This document shows positions 8,189-17,581 of a stretch of 64,000 bases of DNA, piece by piece; positions within the stretch are counted from its first letter, which is position 1; each line of letters opens with the position of its first letter. The translations under genes and the position numbers were made by a program. Source of the DNA: a bacterium. Its GTDB lineage: Bacteria; Zhuqueibacterota; Zhuqueibacteria; Zhuqueibacterales; Zhuqueibacteraceae. The notes under the pieces are model-generated. The model did no database searches, was not told the DNA's origin, and saw only the letters and a program-made list of their open reading frames with translations. Location: assembly GCA_023150945.1 (NCBI GenBank), contig JAKLJX010000008.1, positions 124,001 to 188,000 on the forward strand, read 5' to 3'.

Positions 8189-10084
8189 TTATTTCACCAA
8201 AAACGTTTTGCCCACCACGCTCACACCCGTGCTCCTCAACGTGAGAATATAGAAATAAATCCCCGAGCTTGCCACTGCAGTTTGGCGGCCGTTCCACGCC
8301 AGGCTCTTTTCTCCGCCGGAGGAATAGGAAGCGCGGATCTCCTGCACCACTTGTCCTTGCACATTGAATATCTTCAGCTCGACCTCGCCGGGACCTGCGA
8401 GCGCAAAGCGAAAATTCGTGGTGCCGCGGAAGGGATTCGGATGGTTGCCGAGCAAGCGCAACGCACCGGGCATGGTTGCCGGGCTTTCTGCCGGGCGGGA
8501 CACGCTGCTCACCAGGCCACTCTGTTCACGAATGCGAATGGATTGATTGGCCGGCACCGCGCCGATCTCGTCACGGTGGCCGCTGGGCCAGGTCACGGTG
8601 ATACGTTCCGCTTGTGGCGCGCTGCCCAGGCCAAAGTGCAGCGGCCGGATGCTCTGCGAGAGAAAATGCGCGCCGTGATGAAGTTTCCGGTGCGCCACGC
8701 CGTTGGCCACGACTTCTACCACCGCGCCGAATCCGTCACGGTTCGAGATCGTGCCTGTGAGCTTGATCGCCAGCCAGTTGCCGTGCGGCCGGGTGTTTTG
8801 GTAGAGATAGGGAGATTCGAAGAAATTGGAAATCAACAGATCAGAGTCGCCATCGTTGTCATAATCAAAAATCGCCACGGCGCGGGCGACGGTGCTGTCA
8901 TCCATGCCAAGGGCCGGCGCGATGTTCTCGAAAAGCAGGGTGCCCTGCTCGGCGAGGTTGCGAAAGATCACGTTGGCAAAATCCGGCTGAAAATTGCCGG
9001 TCACCACCGCCAGATCCTCGTCGCCGTCGTTTTCGAGATCAAAGAACTCGGTGCCCCAGCCCCAGCCTGCCAGCGCCACGCCGGCGGCCGGCGCGCCATT
9101 GATGAAACGGTTTTGCCCGGTGTTCAAAAAAAGCGGATTGGTTTCCGGAAGGCCGGCAGACTGTGTGATGTTGGTGAGATAGAGGTCAAAATAGCCGTTG
9201 CCGTCGCAATCGGCAATGGTGAGGCCCATGCCGTGAAACTCATCTTCCAGCCCGAAATCGGCGGTGCGCTCTTGAAAAGTCTTGTCGCCGTTGTTCAAAT
9301 ACAGCTTGTTGGGTCCGAAATCATTCGCCAAATAGAGATCGAGATGGCCGTCATTGTTGGCGTCGAGGGCCACGGTGGTCCAGGTGGCGCCGGCATCGGC
9401 GGTACCGCTGGCGGTTGAAACATTGAGAAACCGGCCTTCGCCGAGATTCTCATACAGCCGGTTGCTGCGATCATTGGGCTGTGCGAAGAACTCGGCGTAG
9501 ATCGAGAGGTACAAATCCAGATCGCCGTCGCGATCATAGTCGAACCACAACGCGCTGCCGGTCAACTGATTCCGCCGGGTGGAGATGCCGGCTTGCGACG
9601 TCACTTCGGTAAAGGTGCCGTCGCCGTTGTTGTGAAAGAGCTGATTGGGGCCATAATGAGTGAGCAGAAGATCCGGCCAGCTGTCGTTGTCATAGTCGCC
9701 CCAAGCCGCGCCCATCTTGTTGCCCATGCCATTGGGATTTGCGGTGGTGGTGGCATTTCTGCCGGCGAGTCCGGCAGTGGTGGTTACGTCGGAAAACGTG
9801 CCGTCGCCGCGATTGGCAAACAGCCGGTTCCAGGTGCGGGGATCGCTGGCCTTGTAGGAGTCTTGCACGACGAAGTAAACATCCAAATCGCCGTCGCGAT
9901 CATAATCAGCCAGGGCCACACCGTTGGTGCGGGCCACCGTGGCCAGGCCGGCCTCCTGGGTGCGCCGCACGAACTCCTGCCCGCTGGCCTCTTGCCCGGC
10001 AAGCAATGCGGCCACGAGCAGCAGAATCAGCGGCTGTTGGCATGTGGTGCTTCGAGGTTTGCGGGATCCATCCCAGAGGTGCAT
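8189..10084 (-). CDS. FG-GAP/VCBS-repeat protein with ASPIC/UnbV domain and T9SS-type tail (CRTAC1-like)
   Basis: About 631 residues. The ATG at 10084 is preferred because GGGAG lies 8 bases upstream and a signal peptide (LILLLVAALLAG) follows. Many copies of an acidic FG-GAP/VCBS motif of the form DYDxDGDxDLY (for example DYDRDGDLDVYF, DYDNDSWPDLLL, DANNDGHLDLYL) predict a calcium-binding beta-propeller. Then comes an ASPIC/UnbV segment (RDGFGAVVEVVANG, SIRPLHFGLG, TVTWPSGHRDEI). The end (NHPNPFRGTTNFRF to TFLVK) is a T9SS-type sorting domain. The family often sits in outer-membrane carbohydrate loci. Here it lies between a beta-helix protein and a haloperoxidase-like protein and may bind or display glycans; no enzymatic motif is visible. 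Confidence 0.87.
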   Translation of the reverse strand: MHLWDGSRKPRSTTCQQPLILLLVAALLAGQEASGQEFVRRTQEAGLATVARTNGVALADYDRDGDLDVYFVVQDSYKASDPRTWNRLFANRGDGTFSDVTTTAGLAGRNATTTANPNGMGNKMGAAWGDYDNDSWPDLLLTHYGPNQLFHNNGDGTFTEVTSQAGISTRRNQLTGSALWFDYDRDGDLDLYLSIYAEFFAQPNDRSNRLYENLGEGRFLNVSTASGTADAGATWTTVALDANNDGHLDLYLANDFGPNKLYLNNGDKTFQERTADFGLEDEFHGMGLTIADCDGNGYFDLYLTNITQSAGLPETNPLFLNTGQNRFINGAPAAGVALAGWGWGTEFFDLENDGDEDLAVVTGNFQPDFANVIFRNLAEQGTLLFENIAPALGMDDSTVARAVAIFDYDNDGDSDLLISNFFESPYLYQNTRPHGNWLAIKLTGTISNRDGFGAVVEVVANGVAHRKLHHGAHFLSQSIRPLHFGLGSAPQAERITVTWPSGHRDEIGAVPANQSIRIREQSGLVSSVSRPAESPATMPGALRLLGNHPNPFRGTTNFRFALAGPGEVELKIFNVQGQVVQEIRASYSSGGEKSLAWNGRQTAVASSGIYFYILTLRSTGVSVVGKTFLVK

Positions 10085-10178
10085 GCCCGGCTCTCCCTGA
10101 ATAAAACGAAGGGCGACCAGCAAAAACGGTTCTGCCATGCCGGCCGCCCTGGGTCACTTCACTCCGGTGTGGCGAGGC

Positions 10179-12695
10179 TTACTTGATCAGCAGCATGCGC
10201 CGCTGCGACAGGAAGTCGCCGGCCTCGAGGCGATAGAAATAGACACCGGAGGACAACTTCTTGGCATCGAACTGCACGGTGTGGGCACCTTCGGCCATCG
10301 GACTGTCCAACAGCGTCAGCACGCGCTGGCCGAGTACGTTGTAGATCGACAGCTTGACCTTGGAGGGCTTGCCCAGCGAGAACGCGATGTTGGTTGTGGG
10401 GTTGAAGGGATTCGGGTAGTTCTGATGCAGCGCGAAGCCCTCGGGCAGATTGTCGCGGCCGGCAACGCCGGTGGGCACGAAGGCAATCACCTGCAAGTAG
10501 TCGATCGCCACACCGCCACTGGCCGAAGACAGGGTGATGGTGTGGTTGCCGCTGGTCATGGCGAACTGATCGGTGAACACATCCGAGGTGTCGGCAAAGG
10601 GCACGCTCGGCACCACGACCTGGCCGTCAACCGCGACCTGGCCCTGCACTGTGCCGGAGGCCGCGTAGAACAGCCGCATCATGTACTGGCCGTTGTACGG
10701 CGCATTCACACTCAACGAAATGCTGCCGCCGGCCGCCAGCGCGACTGATTTGAAGCCGCTCGGCGCCCAAGCCACCGGCACACCCACGGGGTCTTCCGCA
10801 TGCGGAATCACGCCTTCGACCTCGGCATCAGGCGCAGTCAACTCGATGGTATTTCCGCCGACGAGGACGGTGATCTTGCTGAAGTTCTGATAGCCCCACG
10901 ACGGCTCGATACGGATGGTGTTTTGCCCGGCCGGCAGATCGAGGGCCACGCCGGTGCCCGCGATGCAGCCCGCCTGGGTGATGCGGGAATCAAACCATTG
11001 GTTAGTGGGATCTCCCAGACTGCCGGACCAGAAATACTCGCCGTAGTTGTTGTTGTTCCGCAGCGTGGGTTTACCGTTGATGATGATGCGCTGGCCGCGG
11101 TCGCTGTTGCCGCGCAGGTGCGTGTGCACCACCAATTCCGCGGTGCCGGCCGTGGGCACGTCGAACTTCCATTGAATGAAACCGCCGCCGTCCATCTGAT
11201 AGTAGGTGAAGCCTTGCACCACATTCACGGTTGCGCCGGTGCCGACGGTGACTTTCTCCGCTTCTTCGGTCAACAAAATGTCGAGCTTGGGAGCGGAAAC
11301 CAGATCTTCAATGGCCTTGACATAAGCGGCCTTGTTGGCCTCAAACGTGGTTTTCGCGTTGGGATACCAGTTGAGGTCGCCCAGCGGCAGGCCGTCCGTG
11401 CCGGCGGTTTGGAGCTGAGTGTTGGAATAGGTGAAATTCTCTGGCAGCGGCCAGATGCTGTTCACGAAGCTCTGCTCGTCCCGTCCTGGATCCCAGAAAT
11501 ACCGCGCCGCCGGAATCACCTGGGGATTGGCGTAGAGATCCGCGATGTGTTGCGTCATCTGCGGGAAAATATCGTCGGTGAGGTAGGTGGTCAGGCCGGG
11601 ATTGGTGTTGAAGTTGTTTTGAATGACCATGTTTTCCCACGCATCGAACCAGCCCTGGGTGGTGTCGCTGATGAAGGGCTGGGGCAGAATGGGAGGAACC
11701 TGGTTGGCATCGAAGGTGTCGAAGCGCGGGTCGCGCCAGTAGCCGTTGTTGGCCAGCACGATCTGGCGATCGTAGTTGGTGCCGAAGCGTGCCGGCAGCG
11801 CGCCGATGCCGAAAAAGCCGGGTGCGTCGATGCGATTCGGGTCGGTGTATTGCGCTTCACTCTCGCCGTGCCAGAAATAGTTGACGAACAGGTTGTTGAC
11901 GACGTAGCACTCTTTCCAAATCGCGCCCGCCTGGAAAGAGCGGCCGACATTCACCAGCGTGTTGTGGTTGAAGCGCAGATAGTTGACCGGCACCGCTTCC
12001 GATTGGAACGGGGTAAAGCCGATGTTGAAGAAGGTGTTGTTCTCGATCACCACCGTGTCCGCGCCCACTTCAAACCGGATGCCGAGGCCTTCCCAAATTT
12101 GGGTGGGTCCAAAAATGTTGCGGAATTTGCAGTTGGTGATGACGAAATCGTTGTTGGGTCCGTCCGGCCCCAGATGGTGCCAATCGTTGCGGTCGAAGAC
12201 GACGTTGTCGAAGACATAGCGTTTGCCGTCGCCCAACAGCTTGATCGGTTCGTAGGTGGCCAGCACGCCCTGATCGGTCTGGCCCATGATCCAGACGTTT
12301 CTCACCGTCAGGTCGTGAAAGCTTTCGAACATCGTGCCGTCCGGACCGCCGCCGCCCGAGCGCGCCACGCGCTGAATGATGGCGGGGCCGAAATCGGTCT
12401 GGCCCGGCGGAACAGCGGCTTCGGTTTCACCGACGAGGCGCAACGGAAAATCGGCATTCGAAATGCGATCGGTGATCCAGTAGAACCCGCCGCGTTTGAG
12501 CACGTAGACGCGGTCCGCCGGCCGGTTGGTGTCATTGGCGATCGCGTCGCGCAACGCATTGACGATCGGGATGTCGGATCCGGGGCTGGTCTCCCACTCC
12601 ACGACCAGCGGAGATTGCGCGCGGGCCTGGGGCGCCGGCGCCAAAAAGACTCCTGCCAGCAGCGCCAACAGCATAATACCGTACTTCAGCTTCAT
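10179..12695 (-). CDS. Secreted right-handed beta-helix protein with CBM-like modules and T9SS-type tail
   Basis: An 838-residue protein starting with a signal peptide (LLALLAGVFLAPAPQARA) and preceded by GGAGG seven bases before the ATG. Residues ~60-330 look like a parallel beta-helix (repeated N- and V-rich strands such as VIENNTFFNIG, FNHNTLVNVG, VNNLFVNYFW), similar to polysaccharide lyase/pectate-lyase folds, but no catalytic triplet is certain. Two jelly-roll CBM6/35-like modules follow, around 500-600 and 650-740 (the second ends GNHTITLSSASGGVAIDYLQ). The tail (NYPNPFNPTTNIAFSL to RMLLIK) is a canonical sorting domain. It lies 55 bp after the TonB receptor gene, so it may bind or cut the imported glycan. 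Lyase activity is a guess. Confidence 0.75.
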   Translation of the reverse strand: MKLKYGIMLLALLAGVFLAPAPQARAQSPLVVEWETSPGSDIPIVNALRDAIANDTNRPADRVYVLKRGGFYWITDRISNADFPLRLVGETEAAVPPGQTDFGPAIIQRVARSGGGGPDGTMFESFHDLTVRNVWIMGQTDQGVLATYEPIKLLGDGKRYVFDNVVFDRNDWHHLGPDGPNNDFVITNCKFRNIFGPTQIWEGLGIRFEVGADTVVIENNTFFNIGFTPFQSEAVPVNYLRFNHNTLVNVGRSFQAGAIWKECYVVNNLFVNYFWHGESEAQYTDPNRIDAPGFFGIGALPARFGTNYDRQIVLANNGYWRDPRFDTFDANQVPPILPQPFISDTTQGWFDAWENMVIQNNFNTNPGLTTYLTDDIFPQMTQHIADLYANPQVIPAARYFWDPGRDEQSFVNSIWPLPENFTYSNTQLQTAGTDGLPLGDLNWYPNAKTTFEANKAAYVKAIEDLVSAPKLDILLTEEAEKVTVGTGATVNVVQGFTYYQMDGGGFIQWKFDVPTAGTAELVVHTHLRGNSDRGQRIIINGKPTLRNNNNYGEYFWSGSLGDPTNQWFDSRITQAGCIAGTGVALDLPAGQNTIRIEPSWGYQNFSKITVLVGGNTIELTAPDAEVEGVIPHAEDPVGVPVAWAPSGFKSVALAAGGSISLSVNAPYNGQYMMRLFYAASGTVQGQVAVDGQVVVPSVPFADTSDVFTDQFAMTSGNHTITLSSASGGVAIDYLQVIAFVPTGVAGRDNLPEGFALHQNYPNPFNPTTNIAFSLGKPSKVKLSIYNVLGQRVLTLLDSPMAEGAHTVQFDAKKLSSGVYFYRLEAGDFLSQRRMLLIK

Positions 12696-12750
12696 CGTAA
12701 GCCTCCAATCGCGAGTTGGTGGTTGGGTTGATTAGTAGTTTGATGGGCTT

Positions 12751-15700
12751 CTAAAGCCGGTAACGTGCACCGAGATCGATGGAGAAACCATAAAACTCCA
12801 TGTAAGAGGGATTAAACGTCGACGAGCCGCGATAATTGCGGTCCGCCCGGTTGTTCAGGTTGTTGAAATTGGCGAACACCTCCAAATCCCGCCGGATTCT
12901 TTGCTTGAGGGTGAAGTCGAAACGGCCGTACGCCGCGGAAAAGGAGTCGAAGATGGGATTGGCGGCGTCCACGTAGGTGCTGATATCGGTTTGGTACAGG
13001 TAGGAGAAGCGCGCAGAAAAACCCTTGTAATCGTATCCCAGCGTGACATTGGCGATGTGCGAGGGCTGGTCCGGCATGCGGCCGACGCGCACCGTGTCAT
13101 CGATTGCCTGCCAGTAGGTGCGCGGCCGTTGTGTCCGAATGGAATCGGTATCGACGATTTGATAGCCGCGGTACTTGGTTTCGGAATCGATGTAGGTGTA
13201 GTTGGCATTCAACACCAAACCCTTGAGCACGCCGGGCAAATACCAGAAGTTGGTCTGCCAGTCCAGCTCGACCCCGCGATATTCGGCTTTGAAGGGATTG
13301 TTGATGTAGGTGTAGATCGTCGGGCTGGCGCGATCAAGCCAGGTGGTCGGAATGTTCAATCCCGCAGGCAGCGTCTGCAGCAGAAACGTCGAGCTGACCG
13401 TGAAGTTGACAGGAATGATCAGGTCTTTGATCGATTTGTAGAAACCGGAGACGGTGAACAAGCCGACTTTGTTATCATAGACTGAAACGGCCGCGTCGTA
13501 GTTGGTGGCCTGCGCCGGCTTGAGCAGGGCATTGGCGGCGCGCAGCGTGGAGCGGAAGGCGTCGATGGTGGTGATCGGCGTGTATTGCAGATAATCCGGC
13601 CGGGTCAGCGTTTCGGTGCGGGCCAGGCGGACTTTCATCCACTCCAACGGCTTGACCTGCAAGTGCACCATCGGCAACCAGAACGAATTCTCGCGGATGT
13701 TTTCCAATCGCTGGAAATCCGCGGGCGCCGCATCGCGCCAGGCAGTGATGATCTCGCGATAACGCTGGCCATGATACTTGGTGTAGTCATCCTCCCAGCG
13801 AATGCCGGGAATGAGGGTGAGGCGCCGGCCAAAGTTGAGCTCCGCCATCACATAGGCGGCTTTGTAGCGCTCTTTGCCGTCGTAGTCCCTTCCCAGTGTG
13901 CCAATGGAGTTCACGCGATACTCGGAATCTTCCTCTCCCAACGCCTGCAGCGTACGCTGCAGTGCCCGGGTCAATTCCATCATTTTGCCTTCGTTGGCCA
14001 CGAACCCGAGATCAAAGGGATTGCCGAAGGCGTCTTCCAGAAAATCGCTGCGGGTGTAGTTGTCGCGCACCAGCCCGATGGGAAGAACGCCCAGGTCACC
14101 GATGATCTGCTCCAGATTCCAGCCGGGAAGCTGTGCGGCGATTTGGTCGAAGGGTTCATTCAGATTGCCGGCGCCGCTGCCGTATTGCAAACCGGCGCGG
14201 CCTCTTTGAAATTCATCGTTGTTGCGGCTCAGCCAGCGCAGTTTGCCACCGGTTTTGAGGTAACCCGAGATCCAGCCGCCGAACTGGAAGGGCGCCTGCA
14301 GATTCAATTGCGCGGTCGACACGTTCTCTTCGCGGTCGGTGCGAGACACCCAGATATCCTGCAGGGCGGTGAGGGAATCGACTTTGATGCGATCCGGAAT
14401 CTCGCTGGGGTGGGTGTTTTCATCCACCAGCTTGGCGCCCGGCTTGTAGATGTCACCCTCCTGCCCGAAACGCCAGCGGAAGTCTTCGGGATTCTCGGTG
14501 CGCGTAGCACTGCGCGCGAAACCGGCATCGTAGCGCAACCAGTCGAGGTTCTGTTCAAAGCTCAGTGCGCCCGTGAAAATGGAAGTCGTGCCGGTGCGGC
14601 GTTCCAGATCATAGTAATGCCGGCTGTAGTTGACGTTGATGGTGTTGATGCGATAAAGCGCATCGGATTTCAGCCGGTTATAGAAACCGTTCAAGGAGAG
14701 CTTGCCGTGCGGGAGGCGATAGTCGAGCACGGTGCTGCCGCCGATGCGGCCGCGCGTCACCGTCTCTTCGCGCAACAAAACCTCCGACGGCACGATGACC
14801 CGTTCCTGCGTACCGGTTTTGGTGGACTGCCGGTAATTCGCCGAGAATTTGTCGGCGCTGCGATCATAGTCGTCGGTGTTGAAGTTGACAATCACGCCCA
14901 GGCGACTGTTGAGAAACCGGTCGCTCACGCCGCCGGTGAAATTGTAGTTGCCGTAGTAGTCTTGCAGGCGATTGTAGCCGCCCTGCGCGGTGGCGTTGAA
15001 GGAGAGATTCTCCGGCGCTTCTTTCAAACGCAGATCCACCGTCCCGCCGATGGCGTCGGCATCCATGTCCGGCGTGATCGCCTTCTTCACCTCGATGCCG
15101 TCCAACATGTTGGAGGAGATCAGCGACAAATCCACGCTGCGGTCTTCCGCGCCGGTGGAGGGCACGCGCACCCCGTTGACCGTGACGGTGTTGTACTTGG
15201 GCGAGAGGCCGCGAATGCTCACTTTGGTGGCCTCCCCGCCTGAGCGCTGAATGGCAATGCCCGGCAGCCGGCCGATCGACTCGGCGGCATTCACGTCCGG
15301 CAGTTCCTTGATGCGGGCCTGCGAGACGATGTTGGCAATGGTGTTGGAGGTGAACTGCTGGTTGATGGCGCCCAATTGGCCCTCCGCCTGCGCCGTCACC
15401 GTGACCACCTCGCCCTCGATGATTTGAAAATCCAGCTTGATGGTTCGGTTCACCGTTTGGCCGTCTTCGACCTTGATGTCAACGGTTTTTTCACGATAGC
15501 CGATGTAGCGCACCACCAGTTTGTGTTCGCCCGCGGGCACTTGCAGCACGCTGAACCTGCCCTTGAGGTCAGTGGCCGCGCCCAGCCGCGTTCCCTGAAT
15601 AAAAACGCCGGCTCCCGGCAACGGTTCATTGTTTTGGCTGTCGAGGACAACGCCCTCGATTTTGCCCTTACCCTCGGGATCAGCCTGCAGCGACACAGCC

Positions 15701-15753
15701 AGCATCAACCAAGATCCGAGGACTACCGCCAGGCTCAAAAGATTTCGGCGCAT
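12751..15753 (-). CDS. TonB-dependent outer-membrane receptor with N-terminal CarboxypepD_reg-like domain
   Basis: A 1000-residue protein. After the signal peptide comes a carboxypeptidase-regulatory-like beta-sandwich (IEGVVLDSQNNEPLPGAGVF to VVRYIGYREKTVDI, ~33-100). The plug follows (ELPDVNAAESIGRLPGIAIQ, VSIRGLSPKYNTVTVNGV, VKKAITPDMDADAIGGTVDL), then a long beta-barrel ending in the aromatic-rich SIDLGARYRL. The plug motifs resemble the Caulobacter/Xanthomonas-type TonB receptors (TIGR01782-like) rather than classic SusC, and no SusD-like gene is adjacent. The start has GGGAGAG eight bases upstream. It is the first gene of the minus-strand arm, and the divergent region with LacI-type palindromes is directly upstream. 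It probably imports oligosaccharides made by the linked hydrolases. Confidence 0.92.
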   Translation of the reverse strand: MRRNLLSLAVVLGSWLMLAVSLQADPEGKGKIEGVVLDSQNNEPLPGAGVFIQGTRLGAATDLKGRFSVLQVPAGEHKLVVRYIGYREKTVDIKVEDGQTVNRTIKLDFQIIEGEVVTVTAQAEGQLGAINQQFTSNTIANIVSQARIKELPDVNAAESIGRLPGIAIQRSGGEATKVSIRGLSPKYNTVTVNGVRVPSTGAEDRSVDLSLISSNMLDGIEVKKAITPDMDADAIGGTVDLRLKEAPENLSFNATAQGGYNRLQDYYGNYNFTGGVSDRFLNSRLGVIVNFNTDDYDRSADKFSANYRQSTKTGTQERVIVPSEVLLREETVTRGRIGGSTVLDYRLPHGKLSLNGFYNRLKSDALYRINTINVNYSRHYYDLERRTGTTSIFTGALSFEQNLDWLRYDAGFARSATRTENPEDFRWRFGQEGDIYKPGAKLVDENTHPSEIPDRIKVDSLTALQDIWVSRTDREENVSTAQLNLQAPFQFGGWISGYLKTGGKLRWLSRNNDEFQRGRAGLQYGSGAGNLNEPFDQIAAQLPGWNLEQIIGDLGVLPIGLVRDNYTRSDFLEDAFGNPFDLGFVANEGKMMELTRALQRTLQALGEEDSEYRVNSIGTLGRDYDGKERYKAAYVMAELNFGRRLTLIPGIRWEDDYTKYHGQRYREIITAWRDAAPADFQRLENIRENSFWLPMVHLQVKPLEWMKVRLARTETLTRPDYLQYTPITTIDAFRSTLRAANALLKPAQATNYDAAVSVYDNKVGLFTVSGFYKSIKDLIIPVNFTVSSTFLLQTLPAGLNIPTTWLDRASPTIYTYINNPFKAEYRGVELDWQTNFWYLPGVLKGLVLNANYTYIDSETKYRGYQIVDTDSIRTQRPRTYWQAIDDTVRVGRMPDQPSHIANVTLGYDYKGFSARFSYLYQTDISTYVDAANPIFDSFSAAYGRFDFTLKQRIRRDLEVFANFNNLNNRADRNYRGSSTFNPSYMEFYGFSIDLGARYRL

Positions 15754-16087
15754 TGCTCACTCTCCCTTTCTCGTAACCTGCACCAGGCTGTTACTGCCTC
15801 ACTGCCTGCCGCGCCGGCGCAGCCAGCCACTGTCACCTTGGTTCTGGTCCCTGGCCGGCTCCCGCTGACGCCGGGAGTTGGCGGGTGCCGGCGTTCAGTT
15901 CCCCAAAACAGAAAAACCGTCCCTGCGGTTACGCGTCGAGTTGTTTCAAGATCAATCAGGAACTGATTGCTTTCTCCTTCTCGGCAACCACACAGACGGT
16001 TTTCGAACAAACGGCAGCGTTCTCGGCGCGAGCCGAAAGTGAACTAAGATGTTTATTTAGATTGCTTTAATGCCAATCGCGCTCGTT

Positions 16088-16116
16088 TAGCCATTCCTGC
16101 TGGAGCTTCTTGTCAA
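16088..16116 (-). promoter_or_regulatory. Candidate promoter for TonB-receptor operon
   Basis: On the minus strand a perfect TTGACA (16116-16111) is followed after 17 bases by TGGCTA (16093-16088), a poor -10 box. It lies about 335 bp upstream of the receptor ATG, and the operator-like palindrome is just upstream of the -35. The phylum's promoter consensus is unknown to me, so this is tentative. Confidence 0.3.
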
Positions 16117-16127
16117 GTGTGCATCTA

Positions 16128-16141
16128 CGAAAACGTTTTCG
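16128..16141. promoter_or_regulatory. LacI-family operator-like palindrome O1
   Basis: CGAAAACGTTTTCG is a perfect 14-bp palindrome with the central CG and flanking A/T blocks typical of LacI/GalR and CcpA (cre) operators. It lies between the divergent TonB-receptor and lacI-type genes, 11 bp from the candidate TTGACA on the receptor side. Binding by the adjacent regulator is inferred. Confidence 0.72.
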
Positions 16142-16179
16142 CAAAAATAGCCCAAGAATTCCTCTTTTGCAACAATTTT

Positions 16180-16208
16180 TTGTACTTTTGATTTTTTTTT
16201 TGTAGTTT
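16180..16208 (+). promoter_or_regulatory. Weak candidate promoter for lacI-type gene
   Basis: TTGTAC (16180-16185), a 17-base T-rich spacer, then TAGTTT (16203-16208). It lies 350 bp before the regulator start and about 100 bp upstream of the second palindrome. The T-rich composition makes chance matches likely. Confidence 0.2.
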
Positions 16209-16310
16209 GGGGCGCGCAGATCGCGGGATTGCGCGAAGACATCATATGCGAGCACATGACTTCCTGGCGAAGATGAGGCAGGTGAAGCGCTCACACGACT
16301 ACGAAACTGG

Positions 16311-16324
16311 CGAAAACGATTTCG
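16311..16324. promoter_or_regulatory. LacI-family operator-like near-palindrome O2
   Basis: CGAAAACGATTTCG differs by one base from the perfect palindrome 183 bp upstream. Two near-identical sites flanking a candidate promoter suggest repression by looping or autoregulation. It lies 233 bp before the regulator ATG. Confidence 0.6.
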
Positions 16325-16556
16325 GAAACTCCGCTTCCACCTCAACCGCTGCCGGCGCTGAGAACTGCCAATTGCGGACACAGTTCAACGGCATTCCGAG
16401 AAGCAGACCCTGGCCACGCCACTCAGACTGCTGCGCCAGCCCGACGCTGCATTTCGCCTGATTTGCCCACGCGGCGAAGCGGCAGCCAATGCGTTGCGAG
16501 ACTCGAATGGTTCTGGCGGAGACCTTCACGCGCACGACACCATGGAGAAAACGCAG

Positions 16557-17579
16557 ATGAACGGCACCATTACCATCAAAGACATTGCGAGACTGGCCAA
16601 GGTCTCCCAATCCACCGTCTCAAAAGCCCTGAACGATCGCCCCGACGTCAGCTTGGACACCAAGGAACACGTCCTCAAAATCGCCGCGGAACACAACTTT
16701 TTGCCCAATGCCTCCGGCAAGGCGCTAAAGAAAAAATCCACGGAAAACATCGGCGTCATTTTTCGCCGCGATGACAATCCCCTTTCCAGCAATCCCTTCT
16801 ACTCGCGCGTGCTGGAGGGCATCGAGGCCGAATTGGCGTTCAACGACTATAATCTCCTGCTCCACCTGATTCCCGAGCATCGCATTCCCGTGCTGCCGAA
16901 AATGGTGCGCAAGAAACAGGTGGATGCCGTGGTGCTGGTCGGCATCCGGCATGAAGAGTTCGTTCAGCAGTTGCAGCAGGCCAAGGTGCCGGTCATCCTG
17001 GTGGATCCCAAGACCGACATTCCCAATTGCTCACAGGTGCTCATCGACAACGAGAACGGCGCATTTCTCGCAACCCAACATCTCATCCAGAACGGCCACG
17101 AGCGCATAGGCTTCATCTCCGGTGAGCTTTCCCGCCTGAGCTTCAAGCAACGGCTCGACGGCTACGTGAAAGCGCTGCGCTACCACAGCCTGCCGGTCGG
17201 TGAGCAGTTGATCAAAGCCGGCGGCGTGGAAGCCGGCTATGAGCTGACTCGCGCCCTGCTGCTGGAATCACCGCGGCCGACCGCCATTGTCGCCGCCAAC
17301 GATATCAACGCGATCTATGGCTACAAAGCCGTCAATGAATTCGGCCTGCGCATCCCGGATGACATCAGCATGGTCGGGTTCGATGATATCGACCTGGCCA
17401 AGATGGCCACCCCGCCCTTGACCACCGTGCGCGTCTATAAAGAAGAATTGGGATCGGTTGCCGTGAGGAATCTGCGGCAGTTGCTGCAGGGAAAATCGTC
17501 GCATTACACCACCACCATCATCCCGGTGAGGCTGGTGCAAAGAGAATCGGTGCGGAATCTCAAAAAAACGGAACCCTGA
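16557..17579 (+). CDS. LacI/GalR-family transcriptional regulator of the glycan locus
   Basis: About 340 residues from the ATG at 16557, chosen because GGAG lies about ten bases upstream and the HTH then begins within five residues. The N-terminal HTH is ITIKDIARLAKVSQSTVSKA with a hinge after NFLPNASGKALKK. The rest is a periplasmic-binding-type effector domain (IGVIFRRDDN, QVLIDNENGAFLATQHLI, GHERIGFISG, PTAIVAANDINAIYGYKA, ISMVGFDDIDLA). Members repress sugar genes and release DNA on binding a sugar. It stands 2 bp before a secreted GH5-like enzyme and faces the receptor operon, so it likely controls both arms through the palindromes at 16128 and 16311. The inducer is unknown. Confidence 0.93.
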   Translation: MNGTITIKDIARLAKVSQSTVSKALNDRPDVSLDTKEHVLKIAAEHNFLPNASGKALKKKSTENIGVIFRRDDNPLSSNPFYSRVLEGIEAELAFNDYNLLLHLIPEHRIPVLPKMVRKKQVDAVVLVGIRHEEFVQQLQQAKVPVILVDPKTDIPNCSQVLIDNENGAFLATQHLIQNGHERIGFISGELSRLSFKQRLDGYVKALRYHSLPVGEQLIKAGGVEAGYELTRALLLESPRPTAIVAANDINAIYGYKAVNEFGLRIPDDISMVGFDDIDLAKMATPPLTTVRVYKEELGSVAVRNLRQLLQGKSSHYTTTIIPVRLVQRESVRNLKKTEP

Positions 17580-17581
17580 AC

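Larger units (their letters stand above)
15754..16556. other. Divergent control region between TonB receptor and lacI-type regulator genes
   Basis: About 800 bp without a supported gene. The stretch near 16050-16220 is much richer in A and T than the surroundings and contains a T-run at 16192-16201. It holds two LacI-type palindromes and two candidate promoters, listed separately. The arrangement fits a bidirectional control region for the receptor-led operon and the regulator/GH5 pair. Confidence 0.7.

Noticed and set aside
6022-8244. Plus-strand frame of 740 codons
   Set aside because: Antisense to the haloperoxidase-like gene, whose SGHST motif and sorting tail are clear; Arg/His/Gly-rich composition typical of GC-rich shadows.
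10800-12731. Plus-strand frame of 643 codons
   Set aside because: Antisense to the beta-helix protein gene; no ribosome site and no domain.
16557-17579. Longer start at 16494 for the LacI-type regulator
   Set aside because: The extension is low-complexity (NGSGGDLHAHD), lacks a ribosome site and displaces the HTH from its usual terminal position.
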